In this document: in pieces, positions 11,086-24,932 of the stretch
How positions within the stretch are numbered: position 1 is the first letter of the stretch
Layout of the letters: each line of letters opens with the position of its first letter
From: Vespa crabro
Taxonomy: Eukaryota; Arthropoda; Insecta; Hymenoptera; Vespidae
DNA length: 64,000 nt
NCBI RefSeq assembly: GCF_910589235.1
Contig: NC_060956.1
Span: 15,955,499 to 16,019,498, forward strand
Direction of reading: 5' to 3'
Made by a program: the position numbers and the translations under genes
The notes under the pieces: model-generated
What the model was told of the DNA's origin: nothing
Seen by the model: only the letters and a program-made list of their open reading frames with translations
Databases searched by the model: none

Positions 11086-12989
11086 AAATATAGAAGTCAA
11101 ACGTTCTTTCTCGTCGATTTTTAATTATCAATTATTTCACCCAGTGTATTTTCAAAAGGGCGAACAGAAGTTACATTTTATTCGAATAATTTTCACTCGA
11201 CTTCATTGATTTTTACCATTCCCTCCATACGTTTACGAGAACAAGTTCGAGTAATATGAAGATAAAACGATTCGTGTAAATTACCAGCTATGGTGTTCTC
11301 CAGTTTCAGACACACGCGTACATATAAAACATGATATCATTAAGGACGAACGAACAAACCTACTGGAGTCATGGCTCGTTGATCGTTATCAATGCTATTA
11401 GCTGATGGCAATCAATATGTATGACGATTTTATTTGAATAAATGAAATTTATGTAAAAATTTCGTGAAATTTATTAAAATATCCTGCGTCTTGATTACGT
11501 TTATTGATAATTTAAAGATTAATAATTAAAAATAAAAATTCAATTTAACGATGTTAAATGCATACCTATATTCGTCATATTTTAATATACATACATATCT
11601 ACATTTCTACGCTACTAGAAATCGAAAACGCATCTTCGGTCTCGTCGACGGAAACTAAGCAAACACTGTTAGTCCGCTTAACTTCGACTCGTAAATAAGA
11701 TTACATTCGAGCAGACTATGGATTTGCAAACAGTTAAGAGCGTAAATGACATCTTCGGTACACGTGCTCGTTCGTGCGAATACATCCGACAAGAATCTTC
11801 TTGGTCTCTTTATCTCTCCACGTTCTACGCCAGCACGTATAAAGAAACCAAAGAGCTGAGTAAGTTTCAAAAATATACGAAAATAAGGCCAAAAAGAAAC
11901 GAAGCGTGCAGCGATATCGCGGTTGGTATATCTACGCGATAAGAAACAAAATTTTGTTTTTAATGAGTTCTCCGCTTATTTAAAAAATGAGCTATTTCGT
12001 TTGTTTTTGATATTAAAATTTATGCGTTTGTTTTTTCTTTTTCTTTTTTTTTTTTTTTTATTTGAAACTATGGCGAAAAGTTCACCGTTTATAGATACAT
12101 TATTGATAATTATTTATTAATTATTTTAGTTATAAAGTAAATTTTTTAAAATCGATTTACTATTGAGTTTTTAACGAATATTAAGTTCTTTTTCATTCTT
12201 TTTACGAGAATGGCCTTTATACGATGCTTACAATTGAGAGTACAAAAAATCAAAATATATTCTCAAACTACGAAACTTAATTCTATGAAGAACCAATTTT
12301 GAACCAATTAGACGTTTATCATTATATATTATAGAAATATCAGGCTCTCTTTAAATTAGATAAAAAGGAAGAAAAAAACAGGAAAGGAAAATAACTTTAT
12401 ATATTTAATTAAATGCAAAAGGTAAATGTAAAATATATAGTAACGAAATATATTAAATTCAGAGGAAATAATTAAATGAGACATATAAAGTCATTGCATT
12501 TAATTATATTTAATAAATTTCTATCAAAACGATCGAGACGAGTTTGCGAAGAGATATCTGAAAAACATTTATGGTCATACGCATTTAATAAATAAATAAA
12601 AATTGAAAATAATTATAATGTATAAATAAATAATATATATGGGAAATTTTGCATTATCGAAGATAGAAAAAAAAAGAAACATTTACACGAGAATTACATT
12701 CCGACATTAAACAATAAAGACTTTATATATAATTTTTCATAATTTTCACAAATTTCATATTTTCAAACATAAAAAATATATTTACTTCGAGTAAGATAAA
12801 AATAAATTAAAATTAATAAAAAGGAATAAATACAAATTAAATTCATGGTAGTTAATAACAGTAATTACAATTAATAAATCGAGATTAATGGAAGAATATG
12901 AGAAAAGAAAAATAATGAAATAAAAAATAAAAATAAATAAAAAAAGAAATTAATAAATAAAGAGGAAAATTAGTCGAGAGGAAAAATTT

Positions 12990-13451
12990 TGATTTTCGGA
13001 TCACCGCGCGTAAAAATCGATCACTCGATCGTGGTTCGAGAGAAGTCAGAGGGGTCGCAGTGGCTCCATCTGAACGGCAGCAGACGGCACTAGCCCCCTT
13101 GCGATCATGTGTTCGCTTCAGTATGTTGCGGCCTCTGCTAAAGCGCGGTCGTATCTGAGTTTCTTGAGCAATTGTTTTTTTTTTTTCGATCGGGACGATC
13201 GTCATCGTCGTTTTCTCTCGTCAATCCGATCGTTGTAATCGTCGGTATAATTTTATCAAAACGAACCAAGTACGTCATCGACGTAATCCTAAGGAGTGTT
13301 ACATTTGAGGACAAGTCACCGAAAAAGCAACGAATCGATTTAATAGATCGCAAGCAAGTGTGCTCGACCTCGTGACCTTCGAATCGTCCGATAATATACG
13401 CGATCGCGTTTTGTCGGCTGGTACGAGAATATCTTCTAAAGAGGACCTAAT

Positions 13452-13482
<31 letters not shown>

Positions 13483-13542
13483 AAAAAAGAAAGAAGGAAC
13501 TAAAACAAAAAGAAACTGAAAGAACGAAAGAAATAAAGAAAA

Positions 13543-13574
<32 letters not shown>

Positions 13575-13832
13575 TTATATACATAGATAGATAGATAAAA
13601 GGAGAGCAACGTTCTCCTTTTCTTAATGCTGTGCTCTTATTCTTCCTCTTCTTCTTAATTTTCATCTTCCTCGTAGAGTTGGAAGTTTCGCGGCTCCGAG
13701 GCCGCGTTCTTCCGCGTTCTCTCCTCCTTTCAAGTGAACGTACGCGCGCGCACAAGTACAAGAGCTTCCTCTTTCTTGTTTCTCCGCATCATCATCATCA
13801 TCATCTCTCTCTCTCCTCTCTGTCTCTCACAC

Positions 13833-13872
<40 letters not shown>

Positions 13873-14585
13873 CCTCTTCCTCATCATAATAGAAGAAAAC
13901 GAAGAAAAAGAAGAGACGAGGGATACTCTGTTGATCGTGCGCGCCTATGCGAGTGAGTGCTACATCTTCGTTTGTTTTTCTTTTTTTCGTGAAGATTTCA
14001 TCGGATATCCATCGACACGCATCGTATACACGCATCATACACACACACACACACACACACACACATATGGCACACAACAAATAAATAAACAGATACACTT
14101 AAATATAACGACAAATAAACGTCATTTGGGGAAAAAATAAAGAAGAAAGAAAGGAAGGAAAGAAAGAAGGAAGGAAGAAATAAAGGAATATAGTACAACA
14201 TTAATAAATTAGAGAATCTAGTGTTACACGCTGGTGTTGTTGCTGGTGTTATTTAACGTAAACCATCATCGAGTAATATCGATCATCTGACTCTTTCTAA
14301 TATTCATCACTCTCTTTCTCTCTATCGTTCCTTTCCGGCGAAGAGCAGAGAAAGAGAAAGAGAAGGTGAAGGAGGAGGAGTAGAAGGAGGACCAAGTTCG
14401 CCGACTTTTTCGCGAGGATGTCGAGATAGCCTACCGAGCTTCCCTCTGAGCCCTCGCGAATATATACACTCGCGCGCACTAACACATATATACCCGTCCA
14501 CGACGAAACACACATCGACGAAGCACTCCACTCTCTTTCATCCGCGGGATTGGATTACCATGCTGGACACGGCCACGAGTCGCAG
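12990..14585 (+). promoter_or_regulatory. CpG-rich promoter/first leader exon candidate for the second gene
   Basis: Base composition changes abruptly from AT-rich to CpG-rich at about 12990-13420, and again at 13680-13750 and 14320-14585. Long CT, CA and GAAA tracts lie between. The block ends CACGAGTCGCAG/GTAACAG, a good splice donor at 14586, with no long conserved frame upstream. Such blocks are typical of insect 5' exons. The assignment to the plus-strand cyclase gene is inference from orientation and from the lack of any other gene. No TATA box or start site can be fixed. Confidence 0.4.
14560..14585 (+). other. Candidate upstream-ORF start in the leader exon
   Basis: An ATG in fair context (TTACCATGC) opens MLDTATSR and runs into the donor at 14586 in phase 2. 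Spliced to 31011 it would continue 33 more residues to a TGA. Spliced directly to 51585 it would stop at once. It does not reach the cyclase frame by either route, so it would act as an upstream ORF if transcribed. Confidence 0.3.
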
Positions 14586-14626
14586 GTAACAGAGAACCGT
14601 GTGCGCACCCTACCTATCTCTCTCTT

Positions 14627-14661
<35 letters not shown>

Positions 14662-15049
14662 CTCTTCCTCTGTTATTCTCTTTATCTCTTTCTCCATTCT
14701 CCCTCTCTTTCGATATACACTCTTCTCTTTCTCCTTCACCAATCTCTTTCTTCGTCTTTCTCTCTCTTCTTTCTTCGTCCATCGACTTGAAGCCAGCATA
14801 TTCTCCTCTCTCTCTCTCTTTCTCTTTCGTCTTCTATATCTGTCCATCCTTGTCGCGTCCATTCGTATACTCCTCTCCGCCATCATCATCTTCCCTCTCT
14901 CTCTCTCTCCCTCCTTCTCCCTCTTTCTCTCTCACGGTCATGGCACGTCCAACGAAGAAGAAGAAGAAGAAGAAGAAGAAGAAGAAAAGAATCTTCGTAC
15001 TCCGCTACCACGCGACTTCACTCGACTCGATACATCCGCTCGACTTTGC

Positions 15050-15052
<3 letters not shown>

Positions 15053-15115
<63 letters not shown>
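15053..15115. repeat. (CT)n microsatellite
   Basis: An almost uninterrupted CT run of about 60 bp within a 700-bp pyrimidine-rich stretch (14600-15330). Confidence 0.95.
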
Positions 15116-15117
<2 letters not shown>

Positions 15118-15762
15118 ACCTCTCCCTCTCTCTTTCTTTCGCTTTAGGAAAGATATCTCGAAGTCGTCGTCTCGAGATCGTCTCGAGATCATACGGATTT
15201 GCTCTCTTTTCTTATCTTCCGTTTCTCTGTCTCCCTTCTCTCATTCCCTTCTTTTTCTTTCTCCTCTTCCTTCTCCTCCTCCTCCTTTTATTCTTCTTCT
15301 TCTTCTTCTTCTTCTTCTTCTTCCTCCGATCGAGAAATTCGAATCGGGATGCCACGAGCACGCGCTCTCGGATGCTTTCTCACGGTTTTAACCCTTTGCA
15401 CTCAAGCTATTTTTAGACCTGGTTCTCGGCCAACTTCGATTTCTTCCTTCGATAGGCCTCTCGACTTCGTAGTGAAAGCTCTAGCCTATTGGATCTATCT
15501 ATCTTCTTTCTAGTTTGTAAGAAAAGGATATTATCCTTGATTGTGTTTTTGTTTCTTTTTCTCTCTCTCTCTCTCTCTTTCTCTCTCTATCTACCTCGTG
15601 CTTTTTTTCTTTCTTTTTTTTCTCTTCTTTTTTTCTTCTCCCCCTTTATGTTTTATTGTTGGTCTAACAATAAGTTCTTGAAAATTTATACTCTCATGTC
15701 TTTCTTTTTTTGTATAATTGTAAGCTTCCTCTCGAGAGTCACGTGTTCCTGGACTTTACATA

Positions 15763-15763
15763 T

Positions 15764-15837
<74 letters not shown>

Positions 15838-15858
15838 ATACATGTACATGTACATATC
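15763..15858. repeat. (TA)n grading into (TATATG)n
   Basis: A TA run is followed by about eight hexamer TATATG/GTATAT units and then a TACATG variant. Confidence 0.92.
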
Positions 15859-16197
15859 CTGGAAATGAGGCGAGACGTAAATATTTGAAGTTCACTTTGA
15901 ATTGTATTCGACAGGGCGATGGCTCTGTGTATATATGTATGTATGTAATCATACACTGACAAGAGCTTGGCAATTTGATCGTTCGACCTATTGAACGTAT
16001 GTCTTTATTGTTCGAATAATTATGAATAAATGTAATTTAAATTGATGTCAAAAAAAAAAAAGAAAAAACAAAAATTAATAGACGGTACTATTTAGAAAAA
16101 GGGTAATGTTCATTATTAATAAGTAATATGAAATTTCATTATTATTATTATTATATTAATAATGTATTAATAATTATCATTATAATAATTATTAGTA

Positions 16198-16235
<38 letters not shown>

Positions 16236-16423
16236 GTATGTTATCAATATAAAAAAGGAATATATAATAATTATTTGATTCATTATATATTCAATACTAA
16301 CAGTATATTAAATAATTTTTAATTTTCACTTATTTACATGTCTGCCTGTGCAATAATATAGTATCCTGAAAATTAGGAATGAATATTAAAAGAAAAATAA
16401 AAAGAAAGAGAAGAAGAAAAATT

Positions 16424-16454
16424 ATTCTTATGCAAACAATATTTGCATAAGAAT
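16424..16454. other. Perfect 13-bp inverted repeat (stem-loop) with octamer-like core
   Basis: ATTCTTATGCAAA at 16424-16436 is followed after 5 bases by its exact reverse complement at 16442-16454. Each arm contains an ATGCAAA octamer-like motif. Confidence 0.6.
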
Positions 16455-17200
16455 TTCATATTGGATTTTGTAATCTCCTCTTAAAGCACGTTTGAAATTT
16501 TTCCACTCGAGTTTTAAGTATGTTACGTCTCAAGAATGAACGTTCGTCTGGCTTTGCTCAAAGATAAGAACGATTAACAGGTGATTTTTATTTCGAACAC
16601 GATGAAAGGAGGATGATTATCGCGATGGATTACGTACTACGTTCGTTATTATATCACTTTTCAACGATCATCTTACCGATATTTGTATATTTGACGTCAT
16701 CATTAACATAATAATCATCGATAGGTACCAATGTTATTACGAAATCATTCTCATTGCAATTCATTAACGTATTTCTTTATTTAATTATTATATTACCGTA
16801 AAAGAACGTTCATTTTTATAATCATTTATGATATATGATAATTTGATATTATATTCTTGATATTATATTCTTGATATAATTTTTCAAAATATATACTTGG
16901 ATTGTTTTTAATAAATTTATATAAATTAGTTCGCGAATGAATAAAAAAAATATATATACATATATATTTTGTTTTTATCTTTTAACAAATCCACGCGACA
17001 TTGGCGTCAAAATCAGTGAGGATACAACTGAACGTACCAAGTCCGACGAAGAACTCCGTGCTTAACAATCTTAACAAGGCGCAACGATCTCCTTCGAGCA
17101 TTATTACTTCACGGTCAAGAAACTCTATTTGCTTGGTAGCTTAACGAGCGATAACTCTTCGACGTTTAATCGTTCCGCAGGACGGTTCGTCGATCTGCAA

Positions 17201-17235
<35 letters not shown>

Positions 17236-17956
17236 TCTCTCTCTTTCTTTTTCAGCTGCAAATTCAAGGTCGTTCGATCGTGTACATTCTTTTTTTTCTT
17301 TTTTTTTTCTTTTTTTTTTTTAATATTATCACATCTTCGATATCTTTTATGCAATTTCGTGAATGGTACCGGTAATTTTATTCGAATTAAAAATAATCTT
17401 TAAATAATGATAATCTCATTAACATATAAAGATTTTAATTAAATCAATAAAGTTTTATTAATGAAATAATGCAAATATTACAAATATTTCATATTTGTCT
17501 AAATACATTTGAACAATGTTATATCGCATAATATAATATTTCATATCTTCGTAAAATATATATATTGTATAAATACATATTTTATATTTCTAACATTTGT
17601 ATCGTTTTATAATAGAACATAGAAACAATTACATTTATTGAAAACCATGTTGTTGTTTGTCATAAAATAATGTTTTGGACAATTTTCGAAACGTTGTTTT
17701 CAATTAAAAGTACACCTCGTAGAGTGATGATTAGGTAAAGAAAACATTGGTAGTTTCCTCTCGTATCTGTTTACTCGTCGTCAAGCTACGCGTTCAATAT
17801 CTTCATAAACACGTAGTAAGCAATACAAGTTGATGGTATCGGTGAGAAGAGAATATAAACTTTAGTCTTACTGCTGCTCCAAAGAATAAAGGTTTCCCGA
17901 CTTTCTTCTGCTTCATCGACTACATGGAATTCGAGGACTGTTCCTCCTAACGCAGA

Positions 17957-17997
<41 letters not shown>

Positions 17998-18037
17998 CTG
18001 TCCCTCTATCTCATTCTCTCTCTTTCTCTCTCTTTAT

Positions 18038-18136
18038 CTTTCTCTTTCTCTTTCTCTTTCTCTTTCTCTTTCTCTTTCTCTTTCTCTTTCTCTTTCTCTT
18101 TCTCTTTCTCTTTCTCTTTCTCTTTCTCTTTCTCTT
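18038..18136. repeat. (CTTTCT)n hexanucleotide minisatellite
   Basis: About sixteen near-perfect hexamers follow a (CT)n run that starts near 17959. The reverse strand reads as a Lys-Arg repeat frame, which is a shadow. Confidence 0.95.
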
Positions 18137-18914
18137 TACGAACATAAGAAACGGCACGCGTTTGTTCTTAGAATCGATAGCTTCTTTTACATATTTCTTA
18201 TATATTTGTTTTTCTTTTTTTTTTCGCTTTTTCTTTATTTTTTTTGTTTTTTTTTGTTTTTTTTTTTTCATTCTCAGAAAAAGGAATACACGATCGTGTA
18301 AGAAAGATCGATATTTCTTTTGTTGTATTTTCTAACAATCATAAGTTTTCCCTTATGTCAATATTTCTAATAATATCAAAGTTCTAAAATGTTTATAGAA
18401 AGGTCATTCGTTAAAACGCATTAATTATCACGATTATGAGAAATAAATATTATCGCTAATAACGAGATTTATATGTATGTATTATATGTCCAATAGGTAT
18501 GTTTGATTAATTTATTCAAAATAAAATTTATACAAAAAAGATATCAGAACTAAATAAAGATTTATATTATTAAAATCCAATGGGAATAAATGAATCGTTA
18601 ATTATTAATTACATTATAATTATTATGAATTATTAATTATAATTATAAATAATTAATAATATTACAATAATTAATGATTAAATTATTATCATTGAATTTT
18701 AATATAAATCCTCGTATCCGTCTTATATCTTTCGTGCAATATTTTTTATATTATAATAATTAACGATATAATTACACTTACTAAATTTTTTTCTCGAATA
18801 ATAACGAATATTATTTTCAAAAAATAATAAAGATTTCTTAAGTGTGTGTATATATCGTAACGCAATTATTTGTTAAGAAATGTTTGAAAAATTTCAATTT
18901 CTTTGCAAAGTGAG

Positions 18915-18926
18915 AAAAAGAGAGAT

Positions 18927-18978
<52 letters not shown>
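18915..18978. repeat. (GA)n microsatellite
   Basis: A nearly uninterrupted GA run followed by a CpG-containing unique segment to about 19290 in which I recognise no gene. Confidence 0.93.
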
Positions 18979-18981
<3 letters not shown>

Positions 18982-19440
18982 GAGAGGAGGAGAGAAAGAA
19001 AGAAGAAGGAAAGGAGCAACATTGGAATCCGAAGTATTCGTGCCTTCGACCTCTTAACAGAGATTTACTTAACGGAGAGATAAGCTCGAGACGAAGGAAC
19101 GTAAGAGGCTTTCTATCGAGATTCTTTCTCGCGGCACTAACGACCTACGAGAGCCACTATGAGATTGATTTACGTCGATCCGATGACTCTCGCGTGGCTC
19201 CGCGTGCACCGAGTTTCCTCGTAAGAGCTTCCTCGTTCTTTCGAAACGAGCCTGGCCCGAGTTACTTTCATTTCCTGCGGTCCGATATTTCTTTTCAATT
19301 TGACAATTTAATAAATCCTTATTTAATTACATTAATCACAACATAACCGAAAACGTTGCAACATAGAATTTTCTTATTCCGAATAAAAGTATCTTAATGA
19401 TAATTTTTTAATTATATATCTTCAAATCTTCAATTTTATA

Positions 19441-19568
19441 TTAGGAGGACCGGAAAGTAATATCGCTTTCTTAAATTAAATTCAAATGAATAAATTTTTA
19501 ACAAGTTTTTATTTTTAATCACAATTAAATATCGACATGCGCAGAAACGACATTACTTTCCGGTCCTC

Positions 19569-19572
<4 letters not shown>
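19441..19572. mobile_element. 132-bp mariner-type MITE
   Basis: The left end TTAGGAGGACCGGAAAGTAA is repeated in inverted form at the right end, finishing TCCGGTCCTCCTAA. Inverted repeats match over about 28 bp with two or three mismatches. The element is flanked by TA, and on the right by a (TA)n run. The GGAAAGTAAT core and TA target fit mariner-family ends. It is far too short to encode a transposase. Confidence 0.8.

Positions 19573-19614
<42 letters not shown>
19571..19614. repeat. (TA)n microsatellite abutting the MITE
   Basis: A TA run begins directly at the right end of the MITE. Confidence 0.93.
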
Positions 19615-19616
<2 letters not shown>

Positions 19617-20291
19617 TTTTATAATAAAATATATATTTACAATAAAGTGAAAAATTTTGTGTAATTTTGTTGAAGAGATTCGTGAATTACGAAATGCGAA
19701 ATTTTATATTTGTGTGAATATATAATATGGATTTAATATTTTATTATAAATATATGTATACATATATATATATGTATACATATATATATAATATTTTAAT
19801 AATATAAATTTTCTATAATTCGTTACACATGGATACATATTTATGTGTACAATTATTTAAATATTTCTGTTGAAAAATAATTATCGTAAAAATTCAATAA
19901 AATATAAAAAAAAAATTCATAATCCATGAATTTCCAACAAGATTGCGTAAATTTTCTACTGTTACATACTCGGGCTTTTGCGAATCGGCAAAATTATATC
20001 TAAAACTTTGCTCGTGTATACGTTGAATAAATCGATCATCCGACGTTGATCAATCGTTTCCGATACTTTATTTTTTTAATCGTTTTGAATTTATAAATCA
20101 TAATATCGCTCTCCTTCTGGATAATTCGTTAGTATTACGCATCTATATATATATAGATATTATATATATACAATCGATCGGCATTCGAGAAAGATCGTTT
20201 TTTCTGAAATATTCGCATATGCCATGCGGATGTACCGTTAAGACGGGATCTGTTGACATTAGCTGACCGTGATCTTTTCGTCTCTTTCTCT

Positions 20292-20332
<41 letters not shown>

Positions 20333-21103
20333 AAATAAGAAGTGACACTAAAAAAATCTGGAATCCTTTATAACACCGTTTAACCTTAAACTGTTACACA
20401 GTCATGCATACACGTATATTTCTTAATTAATTTTTTATTTTATTGTTTTTGCTAAAAAAAATTAATCGTCATTTCGTATCTAAATGTTCGCTATAAGTAT
20501 AAATTATATTACTTAATGTAGTATAATTGTAGCTAATTACAAGTTCATATATGAGTTTCACACATAACATATAATTAATTTTTAAACATTAATAAAAATT
20601 ATTTTATAAAAGATTAAAAGAAAAAGAAAAAAAAAAGAAGAAAAAAGAAAAGTTAAACACACGAATAATTTCCATTTGCAACGAACTTTATCTGGTGCCG
20701 TGCTCCATTATGAAATTCACGAATGTTTATATGAATTCTTTGGAATTGTGACCTCGAGACGTTAAAAAAAAAAGGAAGAAAAAAGAAAAAAGAAAAAAAA
20801 ATATATCATACGAAGCAACGACGATTATTTTTAGCCCCAAGTGTTATCTTCCCGATAAAAGAAGGAAAAGAAGAAGGAAAGAAGTAAAGATGAAAAAAAA
20901 AAATGGAGATATCTAGTTGGTAAAAAATTTGAACGAGACCGAATGGAGAGATTTTAGTTTCTATTAATAGACTAGAAAACCGGTTAGCCTGTGTTATTTT
21001 CGAAGGAATTAGAATCAATCGTCGTATAAATTAAATCCCATCGACGATTCTAATAATACTTTACTAGGTTTTTTATTGCTTCAGCAATATATTTCTTTCA
21101 AAT

Positions 21104-21108
<5 letters not shown>

Positions 21109-21161
<53 letters not shown>

Positions 21162-21182
21162 ATTTATCTATCTATCTATCTC
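21109..21182. repeat. (CT)n run ending in (TATC)n
   Basis: A CT run of about 50 bp followed by a few TATC units. A similar CT plus CTTT tract lies at 21431-21505. Confidence 0.93.
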
Positions 21183-21428
21183 CTTCTTTCCCATATTTTT
21201 GTGTATATCGATAAACATATTCGTCAGCAAGTTTCATTGAATTTTGAATTGCAACATGTTATAATTCGATTAAAATAAATTTGGAAAAAGTCAATATACG
21301 TGTATAGTGATAAGTTTAATTAACTTTCGAAGAAGATTTTGTTGTTTGAAAATATAATATTCGAACGTAGTTCGTTTGTTGAAAAATTTGTCGATTCTTC
21401 GGAAAGAATAATTTATTACTTTTTCTTT

Positions 21429-21469
<41 letters not shown>

Positions 21470-22176
21470 TTTTCTTTCTTTCTTTCTTTCTTTCTTTCTT
21501 TTTCTTTGACAACGCAGACAGAGAAAAATTTGTTTTCTCGTCTCGTTCGATTAGAGGTCGTCTCTCAATAAACATTCTTACGATTCTCAATGTAAACGGT
21601 AAATTCTATCTTAGAAGAAACTCGAGAGGAGACGAAGAAACAGCACTCGACTTCGTTAACGAGCTTAATTATTTCAAACCTCGAACGTTAATCTCAAGCA
21701 CTCTCGAGATATTTTCTTTCTCGTTCTCGCTAAGAGTTACACACGTACCCGCGGCCAATTTAAATTCGTCAAATCTGTTTACGCGACGGACATGACGAGA
21801 ATCAATTGTTAAGAGAGAACAAGAGATCGACGAATTCTTTCTATGAGGAAAATCATTGTCGTCATTAACGATTAAGAGATTAAATCTTACACATACTCGT
21901 TTTCATTTATTTTTGAATTTTCATTTATTATAATATTTTTATTTATTTCATTTATCCTATTTTCTATTCTTCATCCTTTTACTCACCTTGTATATTTTCA
22001 TTGTGTTTATGTAAAACAAAGAGAAGAAAAATCGATAGATAAAAAAGTGTCTATCTTTTTTTTTCTTTTTTACTTCTTTTTTCTTCTTCCAAATAGAATT
22101 AACAACGACGAACAAACAGCAAGAACGTTCAAAGATAATTGACAGGCTTTTTGCACGTATTCCGTCAATCAGTCAT

Positions 22177-22182
<6 letters not shown>

Positions 22183-22224
<42 letters not shown>

Positions 22225-22233
22225 GTAATAGTA
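22183..22233. repeat. (AAT)n microsatellite
   Basis: About 13 AAT units followed by AGTAAT variants. Confidence 0.95.
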
Positions 22234-24840
22234 ATACTAATAATATTTCTTTTTTCTTCTGTTCTTTTTTATTTAAATATTTTTTATTCATTCAAAAACT
22301 CATCGATATATTTAGCGGCAATATATTTAGATACAAATAGAGAAAAATTTTACAGGCGTCTCTTTTGCATGACGATTAAACAAATTGCTATACACAACGT
22401 AAGTTAATAAATCATTTGTTTATACAAAAAAAAAAAAAAAGAAGAAAAAGGAAAAGAAAATAAAAGGAAAAATGAACACACAAAAAGAGTGACGTTCGTT
22501 TAGACTACTTATTAGAGAATATTCCTGATACGAAGAAGCACGGTTATCTTGGTCTCTTTGCCGTCGCTCATCGTAGGATTCAAAGAGCTTGGAAAGAATC
22601 GCTCGAGTCAGCTGGCAATAATGCGATGGCCTTCGCAACTATCGAACGTTAACCCGAGCGAATGAACGAACGAATGGAAGAGAGAGAATCATAGTTGGAG
22701 TGATTCCTCGAGAGCATGGAAAGTGAAAACGCGTCATCATCACAAACGCAACCACTGACGTCTCATCTACCATTCAAAATACATATTTACATGTACGGTT
22801 CTTTTTTCAAGTCGATTCAATAAAAATAAGAAAGAGAGAGAACCAGACAGACGAAATTGAGAAAAATACATAATTAAAATCGTCGAAAGGGTTGTTTACT
22901 ATTGAACACACATACAATATGTATATGTATATGTGTGTCTATTTGAAATTGTAGCGAATATTGTGAGCTATGAATTATATACTTTCGACATTTTTTTCTC
23001 TGTCATGTTAATTCATTAGAATCTCCAATCAACATTATTTTCTTATACGAATATGTTTAGTTTATTTTTTATTTAGTTTTATACGAATGTTATTTAATTT
23101 TATACGAAAGTTATTATTTATTTAAGTTTTATACGAATATGTTAGCTTTCTAACTCTTTGCGCGATAGAATTTTTTTTATCTCTTAATCGCGATAGAAAA
23201 GGGAAAATCGTTGAAAAGATTTATTCCTGCGATTAGAATTACTGGAGTATCCAACAGAAAGAATATGTTAATTAGAAACATTGACGATTAGAAATTAATT
23301 TGATTTATCGTGAACGATATTAGAATAATGATTTTTTTCCTTTTTTTATTTATTTTTTTATTTTTTTATTTGTTTACTTTTTTCTTTTTATTTTTTAATT
23401 TATGAAATTATCAAACACAAAGAAGTGATCTCGTGAGATATTCTTCAGGTACGTGAAATGCATCCATAAAAATAGAATTTTATCTTTATCAAATAACGTC
23501 TCGTAGCTTCATACAAATATCACTTAGCATACCTTTCCTTCTCGTAAATTTATTCGCAGACTTGAAAACTCAATAATATTTATTAGAACTGTGCCACCTT
23601 TAGCGTTTAATTTTGCTCGAATTCGTAAAAAAATAGCTATGTATCGTATCGTTACATTATCATTTTTACTTACGTACATATTACTTATTTTTTAATTCTC
23701 TACGATTTAGCTTTATTCTTTTAAAAATAAAAAGAAAAATAAAAAAAAAATAAAATGTGTTATTCAAAATATAAAACTTGAACATTATATTACACTAAGT
23801 ATAATAATTTACTTCAGATATAAATTAATACTTAATTTTGTTATGAAAAATGAAGTAAAACTTAAGAAATATGTTTTCTATATTCTTTTACTATTCATTT
23901 TTTTTTCTTTTTTTTTTTTTTACGTTTTTACTATTCTTTTCCCCGCTTTCAAAAGCTTGAATCGTGAGTTTACTAATGTACCTTAAAATGAATGACAATG
24001 CATAGAGCTATAGGTAAGCGTTAAATAACGAGAGTGCACTCACGTGCAACAAACCATCGACGATGACGTACTTAGGAGAGCCGCGCAAGATCACGAGCAC
24101 GCTTGTCTCGCGATCACGATGTTTCTTTTATTCGAGAACACGATTAACTATCCAAGGATGCGTTTAATAAAACAACGTGATACCCAACTATTGCTGGATC
24201 ATTTTATATTTCTTTCATCTTCTTTTTTCTTTTTTTTCTTTTTTTCTTTTCTCTTTCTTCGATATTTTTCACTGATAAATAATTATGTCGTATAAAAAAA
24301 AAAACTAAATAATGTATAACGAAATTTTTTGACAATTAATTTATCATTCCAAGATGTATTTTCAATGAGTTTTCATAATTACAAATTTCAAAGAAAATAT
24401 TGAAAATTATATTTCAAAAAGGAAATGATCGTTAACGCTTCAAAAAAATAAGCAAGATCTTGTTTTCTATTCTTATTTTTTTGCTTTTCTTTTTTCTTTT
24501 TTCAGTTTAAATGACTATGATCTCGTACGAGAAATATATTTTCTCTTGATAGAAACGAAAGATGAAATCGTTTGAACGTTATTCCAAATCGAAAAGAAAA
24601 ATATTGATCGGATCATAGATCGAACGTAAGACGAAAGTATAGATAACGGACATTGTATTTAGCTACTTAAATAACACAGAAGTAATATGGCGAGCATATA
24701 TATTATACATACATATGCTTATTATATCAACCTGTATTTTACGTTATCCATTTTCTCGTTTGCGAAACGAAGTACCGAAGCGATTCAAAGTATCGGCCGG
24801 AGGCTGAAAGAGAAAGAAAGAATCTTACGTAGGTTTGTAC

Positions 24841-24841
<1 letters not shown>

Positions 24842-24930
<89 letters not shown>

Positions 24931-24932
24931 CA
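24842..24932. repeat. (GA)n microsatellite
   Basis: About 90 bp of GA with a few CA or AA interruptions. The Arg-Glu frame across it is a repeat translation. Confidence 0.95.

Larger units (their letters stand above)
5200..12985. other. Non-coding DNA between the first gene and the candidate leader block of the second
   Basis: No conserved protein is recognisable on either strand. The stretch holds dense (GA)n/(CT)n tracts, an (ATT)n run, compound (TA)n(GA)n repeats, duplications near 8825-9140 and 10725-11085, and a triplicated 133-bp unit near 9785-10220. More GC-rich, CpG-containing islets occur at about 6840-7010, 7430-7760, 8340-8520 and 10440-10510. They may be regulatory but contain no gene I can support. 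Confidence 0.6.

Noticed and set aside
13730..14098. Minus-strand 122-codon frame over the leader block
   Set aside because: Runs of Cys-Val, Arg-Glu and Met come from CA, CT and ATG repeats; no domain is present.
15389..15410. TTAACCCTTTGCACTC, similar to ends of TTAA-target MITEs
   Set aside because: No matching inverted end with TTAA was found nearby, so at most a single-ended relic.
14550..15416. Long plus-strand frame (288 codons) of Ser-Leu-Phe-rich sequence
   Set aside because: It is a reading of CT, TTC and AAG repeats, starts from a non-ATG codon and has no domain. The only part kept is the short leader segment ending at the donor 14586.
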